A DNA stretch of 64,000 bases from Trichodelitschia bisporula (taxonomy: Eukaryota; Ascomycota; Dothideomycetes; Phaeotrichales; Phaeotrichaceae): the NCBI GenBank assembly GCA_010356995.1, contig ML996689.1, positions 1,019,228 to 1,083,227 on the forward strand, in the 5' to 3' direction. Below are positions 56,021-64,000 of the stretch, one piece after another. Position numbers and translations under genes: made by a program. Below the pieces are notes generated by a model. It saw only the letters and a list, made by a program, of their open reading frames with translations. It made no database searches and was not told the origin of the DNA. How positions within the stretch are numbered: the first letter of the stretch is position 1; each line of letters opens with the position of its first letter.

Positions 56021-58906
56021 TCAATAGCCTTCCTCATCCTCCTCCCTAAAATGCAAAACGTCAAAGCCGTCCCCATACGTCTTTCCCCAGTCAAACCCTT
56101 CGGCAAGTCTGTTCTCCACCCCAAATGCCCGAACCATCCTCTCAGTCTGCTCTTCATCCCCAACAACGACTCGCCGAGCCTCATTCCTCGTCTTCTTCGT
56201 AGCGCCCTGTCCCCAAATCAGCTTCCCATCCGCAGAAAGAAACGTCCCAATCTGGCGAAACGTTAAGCTAATCCGCATCCCCTCATACGCCTTTTCCTCC
56301 TCCGACCTCTCCGCCGCAGCACGCTTATCCGCTCCAATAGCATGCAACCAAAACTGATTCGTCCGCGGCCCCAACACAAACAGCGAGTTATGCGGCAGCA
56401 CAACCCGCTGCGTCTCGCGTGGTGCACCCACCGCCGCATCCTCCTTTTCCAGCTCAGTCCCCGCAACCGCCACATCCTCTTTTGTGCTGGGAGCCTTCTT
56501 CCGCCGCAGGCGCATCGTGCGCTGCGCCCCAAAGCTAACGTTCACAATGCTCGACCCGCGCACCACATCCAGCGTCTTATCCGAGTGCTCGCTTATATAA
56601 TCCTCGCCGCCGCGGTACAGTTGGATGAGGACATGGTTCAGCGGGTGGCCGACCGCGACCTCGGCGTGTTCACGCACCAGTTTCACCCAGCGGGAGAAGG
56701 GCTCTGATTTCGGCGCGCGATCACTCGGGTGTCGGTATACAGGGACAGCGGTCGGGTCGTCCGGTGTGCCGGGCTGGGCTTGGGCGGCGACGAGACGTGG
56801 GACGGGGCCGCCGGCGTGGTGCATTGTTTGCCACGGGATGGAATGGTAGAGGGCGTGGAAGATAGTGCTGCTGAGGGGGAGGGAGGGGTTGGTTGGGTCG
56901 CGGAGGGTCGGAGGGAGGAGGGTGTGTTGGATGCAGCTGTCGGCTGAGCCGATGGCGTCGTTTGGGCCTAGGGTGGGGAGGTTGGCGAGGGAGGGAAGGG
57001 GCTTTCTGCGAGACATTGAGGTGGTTGGTGGGGGGGATGAAGGGGTAGGTGCGGTTGGGGCTGACGCTGAAGGGGTAGGTGCGGTTGAAGTTGGGATTGA
57101 ATGGGCAGTCGCGGTTGGAGTTGAGGCTGAAGCGGTAGGAACGGACTCGCTTTGTGCTTTGGTCGCCGTTTTAGAAGGCTTTGGGTTCTGAGGCAGTGCC
57201 GGAGATTCCGGAGATTGAGCTGATGCGGATGAAGTCAGCTTCGACGCAGGTTGAGGCTGTGGGAGTGGTGGTGGTGGCTGATCAGACGAAGATGTTGAAA
57301 CGGTCGACTTGAGAGAAGGCGAAGATTTCGCTCCTTTGACGCGATGGGCTCTACCTTTAGTCTTCGACTGTGACGACTGAGGTGCATCCGAGGGCTCCTC
57401 TGGCCTTTCAGTGTCTTTCGATGTCGGACCAGTCGCGCCCTTCGATTCAGCCGCAGTCGATGACTCAGGCGCAGGGTGTGAAGCTGCACTCTTGTCGTCT
57501 TTCGATTCTTCTGCAGCTTTTGCAGAGTCCTGCACCTTGATTGGCGCATCCTGAGAGGATTCTGATACTGCAGGCTTGGTGTCTGTGTCTGTAGGGGCGA
57601 CAGCCCGAGCTGATGCTCCAGGGGGTCCTGGCTTCTTCCCATCACCTTTTGGACGCATCCTGATTCGAGACTTGACGTATTGCTTGCCCACATCCGGTTG
57701 TGATCGATAAGACCTCAAGCTCTTGTTCGCCGTAAGAAGCTCTGATTTGTTCTCAACGTCGACTTCGAGTCCTCGTTGCTCCTCTGGTTGCTGTCCTGTA
57801 CTCTTTCCTTTACCCTTGCCACCTTTGCCGACGCTGACGGTGGATAATGCCGCAGTGAGCTCGTCAACGCTTCTGTCCTTTGAGCGAGGCTTAGATGGAC
57901 TGCCTGGCTCGTTTTTAATCCCCAAGCGCGACATGGCTGCATCGAGCGCTGCATCTACGTCTGCGGTACCCTTGGGTTGCTCTTCCCCGGCTACCGGCGC
58001 ATCAAGATCGGCTAGGATGTCAATGCTGGAGAGGGTGTAGACACCCATATCGTGTGTCATCACCTTCAAAGCTGCATCGTGCCTGGAGAATGTGCGGTAG
58101 CCTAGGCAGTCTTCGATGATGTTGATTGTCACACCGTGGCGCGCAGCGTCAAGCGCTGTTGCGTAGACAGACAGGTTCGTGATACAGCCGCAGATGAAGA
58201 CCTCCGTAATGAGTTTCGTGCGAAGCATCATGAGCAGACTGGTGTCGTTGAAAGCTGAATAGTGAGAGTTTACTATCATGATATCCGCCTTTTCGTCCAC
58301 AACGGCCTTCACATCGGGTGGAAATGAGGCGCCGGGTGTGCTGGGTAAACAGCATGGTCCCTTCTTGGATGCGGTGAGAAACAGCTCTTCGTCCGAATCT
58401 TCCGGGGGAGCAGAGACGATAGGCAGCAGAACCGGGACTGCTGCGTCGGGATCTGATGCTACGACGGACTTTCGATGACTGCCTATCCGTTTGAACAGGT
58501 CGAGGGCTTTCTTCTTGTTTGAGCGGCCCGACTTCTTGCGGATGGTGGGCGGTGGCGTCTCTGTAGGCGGTTCCTTCGGCGTGCTTACCGTGGCTACCGT
58601 GGCTACGGATTCACCATCACCGTCGGGGAGGCTGATGGCATCGGTAACAACCATCTCGCCGCCCTCTGCTCCATCGTTGACGGCGCGATCGGCTTCGTAC
58701 TCTGATCGCACCCAAATGATGTCTCCAGCTCGCTCCCGGAACTTGGGCACCAGAGTGAGAATGCGCTTAAGAAATCCGGACTCCGTTGACACGGGTAACT
58801 TGCCGTCCGGAGCGAGGAAGTCGTTTTGCAGGCCCAGGACTATCAGAGCTTGGTGCGTTTGAAATTGCGGCTGACGCTGCGTCAGAAGGTCCAATAGAGA
58901 GTTCAT
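56021..58906 (-). CDS. Isochorismatase-like domain fused to AlkB-like dioxygenase
   Basis: A single-exon frame of 961 residues. Residues about 18-295 form an isochorismatase-like cysteine hydrolase fold: QALIVLGLQNDFL, DIMIVNSHYSAFNDTSLL and EVFICGCITNLSVYATALDA. A long low-complexity Ser/Pro/Thr/Lys linker (about 330-650) follows. The C-terminal 300 residues are an AlkB 2OG-Fe(II) dioxygenase: LNHVLIQLYRGGEDYISEHS, with the iron ligands His774 and Asp776 and His855 in NQFWLHAIG, and the 2OG-binding Arg in ISLTFRQIG. It resembles the ALKBH2/3 group, which removes methyl groups from DNA or RNA bases. The hydrolase part appears to lack its catalytic Asp, Lys and Cys (Gly25, Asn213, Ser246 instead). 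The start is the first ATG in frame. Confidence 0.88.
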   Translation of the reverse strand: MNSLLDLLTQRQPQFQTHQALIVLGLQNDFLAPDGKLPVSTESGFLKRILTLVPKFRERAGDIIWVRSEYEADRAVNDGAEGGEMVVTDAISLPDGDGESVATVATVSTPKEPPTETPPPTIRKKSGRSNKKKALDLFKRIGSHRKSVVASDPDAAVPVLLPIVSAPPEDSDEELFLTASKKGPCCLPSTPGASFPPDVKAVVDEKADIMIVNSHYSAFNDTSLLMMLRTKLITEVFICGCITNLSVYATALDAARHGVTINIIEDCLGYRTFSRHDAALKVMTHDMGVYTLSSIDILADLDAPVAGEEQPKGTADVDAALDAAMSRLGIKNEPGSPSKPRSKDRSVDELTAALSTVSVGKGGKGKGKSTGQQPEEQRGLEVDVENKSELLTANKSLRSYRSQPDVGKQYVKSRIRMRPKGDGKKPGPPGASARAVAPTDTDTKPAVSESSQDAPIKVQDSAKAAEESKDDKSAASHPAPESSTAAESKGATGPTSKDTERPEEPSDAPQSSQSKTKGRAHRVKGAKSSPSLKSTVSTSSSDQPPPPLPQPQPASKLTSSASAQSPESPALPQNPKPSKTATKAQSESVPTASASTPTATAHSIPTSTAPTPSASAPTAPTPSSPPPTTSMSRRKPLPSLANLPTLGPNDAIGSADSCIQHTLLPPTLRDPTNPSLPLSSTIFHALYHSIPWQTMHHAGGPVPRLVAAQAQPGTPDDPTAVPVYRHPSDRAPKSEPFSRWVKLVREHAEVAVGHPLNHVLIQLYRGGEDYISEHSDKTLDVVRGSSIVNVSFGAQRTMRLRRKKAPSTKEDVAVAGTELEKEDAAVGAPRETQRVVLPHNSLFVLGPRTNQFWLHAIGADKRAAAERSEEEKAYEGMRISLTFRQIGTFLSADGKLIWGQGATKKTRNEARRVVVGDEEQTERMVRAFGVENRLAEGFDWGKTYGDGFDVLHFREEDEEGY

Positions 58907-61287
58907 TGCCGCGGTTCGGTAGTGCCGAGCACGTGTAAGACAAGACAGGAGAGGTCTTCGGAATTGTCGAAGTGATGGCGTGAGGGTTGATAGGAGGACG
59001 ATGGAAATGAGCGAAGCTCAGATACGGTACTCCACAACGATCAGAACCCAAGATGCAGGAGGAGCATCCGGTTTAGGTAATCAGACAAGGTGTCCAAATT
59101 CCATTCTGTGGGAGTCGGCTAGGCAAAGCTGGATCCGGATGGAGCAAAAGCACATTGGTGGTGCGGACTCGCCAACATGTTCAGCAATCAGATGCTTTGC
59201 TGCACATTTAAAAGAGGACGGCCCAGGAGTAAAGAAGAGACAGGGCGGGTGATTGGGGTTACAAGAGCAGGGGAGGCAGCAAAGCCTGAAGAGGCAGAAG
59301 GCGAACCAGGCTGTCGGTACGATGACACAAGGTGAGGCGTCGATGGAGTTATGGACAGGCTCGGTCTCCGGAGCCTTGGACAAACGGTCTTGTTGGGCTG
59401 CAGATATGTACAGTTCTCAGTGGAGAGGGAGGGCATACGGATGTACAGCTGAGGCTGATTATGTACGAACGTACACGGCAAGGCGGTGATAGGCGCTCGC
59501 CACGAGTCTAAAACCAATAATGATGGTGATGGCAGGTGGATGTGACTTGGAGATGGCGGGTTTAGCCGACATTAAACGTGGTGGGATAAAAAAGCGTGGG
59601 GAAGTATGGGGCACAAGAAGCCTGTTCATCTGTTGGCCATAGCTCCCAAATATCAAGCTATCATTGGGTTCATGATTCAAGATACCTACAGTAGTGAAAA
59701 GGCTTACAAGTCTTCTCTTGCATGGTGGGGGTGTGAAGTTGTGGAGCATGCAGGCAGGAGAGGAGGCCACTGAATGGATTTCGAGGTGGTCCGTTCGGGC
59801 CGTTGTGCAGGGGCGAGTTCCGGAAGTGGGGGCTTGCTTACCGCGGCACCGCCTACTGGCCGCCTATTTCCCATAGCTCAGTTTGCGGCTTGCGAAGTTA
59901 CCGTGCAATTCCATAAGCTGTGAGGGGGTGGGGGAGGGGCTCGGATGCTACCAAGTGGTTCAAAGATCGTCGACCACCGTGGGGGGTGGGGAAACGAGGC
60001 CGTGGTCCAGGAAGCGAATGCCGCTACTTGGGCACGCCTCGACCAGGGTCAACGGCCAGTCTTGAGGCCGCTGAGTGATTTCTGCACTTCACGTTTAGAC
60101 GAACAAGGCCTAGTTCTAGATGGCGCGGGAAAGGCTGTCCCGTACGAGTGTACTGCACACGTTGTGGCGAACCGGCTCGGCCCTGACTCTTGTCCAGAGC
60201 CCATGGACCGCCTCATCAGCGGGTATCCGTTAAGGATTCCATTCTTTAGCCATCGACTTCGGGACATCGGATTCAGTGCAACAGAGCTTCTCCGATGTTG
60301 CACTTAGGCCATTCGTTCAGCCACTTGTAAGCATCTGCAATTAATGATCCTTCAACCATCCCAGCAGGAGAGTACCACAACGAGCATTCGCCCACTTTGG
60401 AACGGCCAGGGCAAAACTTTCTCATCGGTGTACTAGGCCCGAGAGTCGTGCAAACTTGCAGGCGCCGCCGATGCCAGGTGCAGATGGACCCGACGAATTT
60501 TCATCAGGGCCTTCAGCTGATGTCTGCCAGCCTTTTAGCCTCTCAGCCTCTTGCAACTCGACGGTCCGAGGACGAGAGAGCTTCCAGATGTTAAGATTCT
60601 TCTTCGACGATAGGCCGGCGTTGGAAAATTTCCCGAACGAGGTCGTATCGGCAAGCTCGTTCCGCAGCCGGTTGAGCTGCTCGCCACTGCGCGGCAAAAA
60701 AGCAAAGCACGCGAGCTCGCGTGGGACAACCACCTGCTTTCCCCGTGAGCTGAAGAGGGCTAGCAGGTTCTGATACCGAAAATGAGGCATGGGAAAAAAA
60801 GAATCGACCGCTCATGCGATGTCACCGTTCTCTCCATCAAAATCCCCACGCAGCGCAAGGCTGTTGTCTGTCTTGAGTGGTTGGTTCCAGCCGTCCGCAT
60901 GGTCCGTGGTGTTGCTCTCAAAACGAGCTTGCAGAAATCGCCCAGCCAACCCAGCCATCGCGTCCCAGAACCATAGTTTCGTGATCAGTCGAGTTCCTGC
61001 ACTGGACGCCCCCGGGAACACCACTGGCTGCATCTACAGTACATACGGTAACATGCGGTGAGACTGCCATGCAGCGGCGAATGATGCTTCTCCAGGGAAG
61101 TGCAAACTCAAATTACGCCCGCACTTTTCTGTCGTAGACCTGCATCGGCCCTTCCAGCCGTTAGCAAACGAGGCGGCTTCGGGAGAACCATTATCGCCGC
61201 TGACATTGAACCAGCTGCCGGGTCCGTCGATACTCATGCTTTCTACACCTTACATGGTTCTCCACCGAAATACGGATGTGTTCGACC
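58907..61287. other. 2.4-kb region, AlkB fusion / HMCES gene
   Basis: A stretch between two minus-strand genes holding the AlkB-fusion promoter and the HMCES 3' end. Most open frames are short and look random. The exception is 60422-60790 on the minus strand, listed separately. No repeat, tRNA or mobile element is apparent. Confidence 0.4.
60422..60790 (-). CDS. Hypothetical 122-residue ORF
   Basis: An intronless ATG frame starting MPHFRYQNLLALFSSRGKQV with gene-like codon choice (many AAG, AAC, GAG and CTC) in its first 90 codons. It contains LPRSGEQLNRLRNELADTTS and KKNLNIWKLSRPRTVELQEA, which could be helical. I know no homologue. It lies alone in a 2.4-kb gap and may be a small gene, a missed exon or chance. 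Confidence 0.25.
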   Translation of the reverse strand: MPHFRYQNLLALFSSRGKQVVVPRELACFAFLPRSGEQLNRLRNELADTTSFGKFSNAGLSSKKNLNIWKLSRPRTVELQEAERLKGWQTSAEGPDENSSGPSAPGIGGACKFARLSGLVHR

Positions 61288-62665
61288 TCATTTTCCGAAG
61301 AACTTTGTGATCTTTTGCGTACCACGTTCGGCGTTCGGCGGGATTGCTGTGCGACGTGCGCTATTCTTGGACGGCGCGCTTTGCACCTTGTGCTTCACCG
61401 TTGAACGTGTCTGCGGCTTCCTCAGGGGTGTCCCTGCGAGCTTTTGAGCTTTGTGTGGCGGTGGTGACGCAACAACCGTCTTGTCGTCTTGGAATTCGTC
61501 GAACTCTCGTTTAAGAGTCTTACTCTTGCTTTCCGGCGTTGCCGGGAGGGGCGCATTGTGCTCGGAGGTCTCCGCATCGACTATGTGGCGGTCCTCATTG
61601 GATGGCTGGACACCTTGAACGTCATTTGCGATGCCTCTCTCGAGCTTGGACGCCTCCCGCTTCCCTTTCGCAGCCTGCTGTTGGTTTCCAAAGAAATTGG
61701 CGATGTTGTTCTTGTTCTCCTTGCTATTGATGGGAATTATGAACGAGGGAGAATTATTGCCAACTTTACCGACGTCTTTGCTGACCGGATAGACGTCCAG
61801 CTCGCCTTCAAAAGGCGTAAGTAAGGACTGAAGCTCCTTGTTCCATTCGACGCGCTTTGGGTCGAGCCAGGTGCGGATGGCCTCGGAGCCGAGGTCGAAG
61901 ATGACTGGCATCCGGTCGTGGAGGAATTTGAGCTGTTTGTTCGAGTCTGTCGTGATGACCGTATAGGTGTAGAGCTTCTCCTCGGAGTCTTCGAACTTGG
62001 TGCAGTCCCAAAAGCCGGCAAAACACATGAGCTGCCCATCCTTGCGTCTGACATAATGTGGCACCTTTTCCTTGCCCTTCTTCAGCCATTCGTAGAAGCC
62101 CTGGCATATCACAATACATCGCTTCCGTCGTTTAACACTATTCCAAATTCCGCGATTCTCTGTTAGCGAATCATCGCGACAGTTGATGGTCTTCATCATG
62201 GATTGGTAATCGGGTTTCCGCGTCATCCAGGAGGGGATTAGACCTGAGACAGTCAGCTTTGAGATTCCTAGGCGGAAGGTTTGGGAGTGGACTTATGTAC
62301 CCCATTTCATGGATTGTAGCCTGTAGTGTATCTGAGCCCCTTCGCTTGAAGAGTCTTCTGTTTGAGCAGTTGCCTCCTCAGGACGGTCCTTGTCGCAGTC
62401 TGATGTATCCCGTCTCGGAGGTCGCTGGCGAGGACCAGCTCCGTAATCGGGAACATCAGCTCTATAGACGAGTCCAAAGGCTCCTGGCGGGAAGTTGTAG
62501 GTCTCGCGAGCGTCATCATCGTCTGGGGCATAGTCCACATCCATACCTGCAGCTTCAAGCTGCTGACGGATGATGTGAGGTCCCTACAAGATGATTAGCG
62601 CCCCATCGCCGTTGAGCCATCTCACCGGGATGACTTACCAGATATGAAGCGTAGCGCCCACACAT
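61288..62665 (-). CDS. SRAP domain protein HMCES/YedK-like (abasic-site crosslinker)
   Basis: Forms a thiazolidine crosslink through Cys2 with abasic sites in single-stranded DNA, protecting them at replication forks. Three exons (62665-62639, 62583-62301, 62243-61288) give 421 residues. The tiny first exon encodes MCGRYASYL, which puts the catalytic Cys at position 2. Other active-site elements are present: SMKWGLIPSW, TINCRDDSL (Asn), CQGFYEWLK (Glu) and LHDRMPVIFD (His). After the SRAP domain comes a 180-residue basic, disordered tail ending GTQKITKFFGK, which resembles a PCNA-binding PIP box. It shares a 242-bp bidirectional promoter with the Mgr3 gene. Confidence 0.92.
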
Positions 62666-62907
62666 CTTGAGTGAAAATGTGCAGCGACAGTATCTCAGAG
62701 TGGTTTGTGTTGCAGTGGGGGACGATGGCAGGCGCGAGTTGGCGGAGGGGGGCCGCGCACAAGGGCCAAGGGACGTCATTAAGTCTAAGGCCAGCCCTAT
62801 GGACAAGGGCCGCGCGAAAAGTAGCTCTCCGCTTGACTTCCCGCAGCAGCTCCAACGACATTCTGTGACCCCTCTTTACCCCTCAAGTCGACCATCCCAC
62901 CACCATC
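62666..62907. promoter_or_regulatory. 242-bp bidirectional promoter, HMCES / mgr3
   Basis: The two start codons are 242 bp apart. Between them is an E2F/MBF-like site (62812-62819). No TATA box is evident. Confidence 0.55.
62812..62819. promoter_or_regulatory. E2F/SBF-like site (GCGCGAAA)
   Basis: GCGCGAAA, which is TTTCGCGC on the other strand, matches the E2F consensus TTTSSCGC and resembles yeast SCB/MCB cores. It lies about 147 bp upstream of the HMCES start. A G1/S control of this replication-linked repair gene is plausible but inferred. Confidence 0.35.
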
Positions 62908-64000
62908 ATGCTGCCCAGGACCGTGTCCGGTGCAGCCTTTCGGGCCTCTCAATGCCTTGCAAAACGATCTCCTCACCCGCAAATGATGCGCCTCGTGCTC
63001 CACAGCCCCTCTCGGAGTCTCTCGCAAACGACGATGCGACGGCGACAGAAATATACCATCACAGTGGGCCAGGTCCGGAAGGGGACCAAATGGGAGCAAT
63101 TTAAGGGCACATTCAAACAGCATCCTGTCTATTCTACGCTTGCTGTTTCCATGTTCGTGCCCGCCGTCGCCCCGAATATCTCGGTCCGAAGAGGCGGACC
63201 CATTGTGACGAACCTTGCTAACCATCGTGCCTCTCTAGAATAGTCTCAATGCTTGCGATGCTAGGCTATGCAAACTATGTCTACATAACATACATCCAAG
63301 GAAGCTTCTCCGCCTTCCCAGAACCCGTTGCGAAGCCGCTCCGTCGCGCTCTGTACTACACCAACATCACCCCGGACCCTCAACGTGCCCTCAAATACTA
63401 CAAGGAAGCCATGGCAGCAGCCGAGGAAGTGCGTATGGATCCATTCAGTGACGAGGTGCTCGGATTGCGAATCCAAATTGCATATTTCCTCGAGAAGAAC
63501 CACAACCATGCGCTTGCTGCTCGTGTCCTTGAAGGCGTGATGGAAGCTTGCATGGCGTGGGTAGCCCGTGAAGGAGACAAGCATGTCACAGACGGACAGC
63601 GGAGCAGGGTTCTAGGCAAGACCGTGGGGATAGGTGTCAAGCTTGGGGAGTTGTATAGCAACCCCTTCGTTGATGATCAAGAGGCGGCTGAAGTTGCGCT
63701 GGTCGGAGCTGTTGAGACTGTGTTGAGAGAGAAGCAAAGAAGAGAAAAAGAAGGGGTCAAGGAAGGCGAAGGGGATTGGATGTCGGATGAAGAAATCGGG
63801 GGTGCATTGGAATGTATGTTGCCTCTTCGTTCAGGCTGGAAGCTTGCTAACTCGCTACCAGCTCTCGGAGAACACTACCAGGCCGCAAAGAAGCCTCAGC
63901 TCGCGACTCCTCTTTTTCTCCAAGCCCTGACTCTCTGCCCCCCAAAGTCCTGCCACGCCGCTATTCTAAGTATGTGCTTATATTTACTAGGCGAGGCCTC
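62908..64000 (+). CDS. mgr3: Mgr3-like mitochondrial TPR protein (partial)
   Basis: The start of a gene cut by the right end of the window. Exons: 62908-63152, 63239-63813, 63862-63969, with a donor (GTATGT) at 63970 and the next exon outside. A presequence rich in Arg and Ser (RASQCLAKRSPHPQMMRLVL) is followed by KHPVYSTLAVS-type sequence spliced to a hydrophobic helix (IIVSMLAMLGYANYVYITYI). Then come ALYYTNITPDPQRALKYYKE, LGLRIQIAYFLEKNHNHALA and LGEHYQAAKKPQLATPLFLQ, which are TPR helices. In yeast Mgr3 is an adaptor of the i-AAA protease Yme1 in the inner membrane. The first splice was chosen because it completes the membrane helix and has a good CTAAC branch site. Confidence 0.82.

Noticed and set aside
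1-64000. Transposons, viral relics, CRISPR arrays
   Set aside because: No transposase, reverse transcriptase or integrase motifs, terminal repeats or regularly spaced repeats were seen. The only repeats are short tandem units and the coding repeats described.

Overview
The window is nuclear DNA of a filamentous ascomycete (Pezizomycotina). Almost every gene is a recognisable single-copy fungal housekeeping gene. Introns are short (about 40-130 bp) with GT..AG ends and genes lie on both strands. Several protein types are typical of filamentous ascomycetes: DUF3807, DUF3602, the DUF3659-repeat 'LEA domain' protein, PAL1, a TRI12-type MFS pump and an isochorismatase-AlkB fusion. The class (Eurotiomycetes, Dothideomycetes or Lecanoromycetes) cannot be fixed by eye. 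I saw no tRNA, rRNA, CRISPR array, transposon or viral relic. All exon structures were assembled by hand from splice signals, reading phase and family similarity.

Layout. 1-9.3 kb: replication factor C subunit Rfc2 (-), a lipocalin-like protein (+), a FAS1-domain protein (-), a DUF3807 protein (+) and the rRNA/tRNA cytidine acetyltransferase Kre33/NAT10 (+). 9.6-14 kb: a 1414-residue protein with twelve DUF3659-type repeats (-). 15.7-20.7 kb: mitochondrial phosphate carrier Mir1, a DUF3602 Gly-rich protein and methionine-salvage dehydratase Mde1 (all +). 21-28.3 kb: a PWWP protein with LEDGF-like architecture and the DEAH splicing helicase Prp16 (both -). 28.5-37.2 kb: ribosome-assembly WD40 protein Pwp1, a Ser-rich unknown, Cks1 (+), Usb1 (-) and Pal1 (+). 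37.5-43.2 kb: a secreted class II-type haem peroxidase, a possible 40-codon gene, sorting nexin Snx4, a small unknown and adenylate kinase Adk2. 44.3-51 kb: LETM1 protein Mdm38 (+), Nop14 (-) and a TRI12-family MFS transporter (-). 53.5-64 kb: an OPT transporter (+), the isochorismatase-AlkB fusion (-), the abasic-site protein HMCES/SRAP (-) and the start of the mitochondrial TPR protein Mgr3 (+, cut by the window end).

How the genes work together. Ribosome biogenesis is represented three times (Kre33, Pwp1, Nop14) and pre-mRNA splicing or U6 processing twice (Prp16, Usb1). Mitochondrial function recurs (Mir1, Adk2, Mdm38, Mgr3). DNA replication and repair appear as Rfc2 at the left and AlkB plus HMCES at the right. 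This is ordinary gene mixing rather than an operon-like cluster, but several pairs share short bidirectional promoters (Prp16/Pwp1, HMCES/Mgr3, Usb1/Pal1).

The most interesting points are: an isochorismatase domain that appears to have lost all three catalytic residues yet stays fused to an intact AlkB dioxygenase; a PIP-box-like C-terminus on HMCES; a PWWP + TFIIS-N/IBD-like protein; two in-frame splice acceptors in Cks1; 21-nt microexons in Snx4 and Mir1; and overlapping reading frames in the small gene upstream of Snx4.
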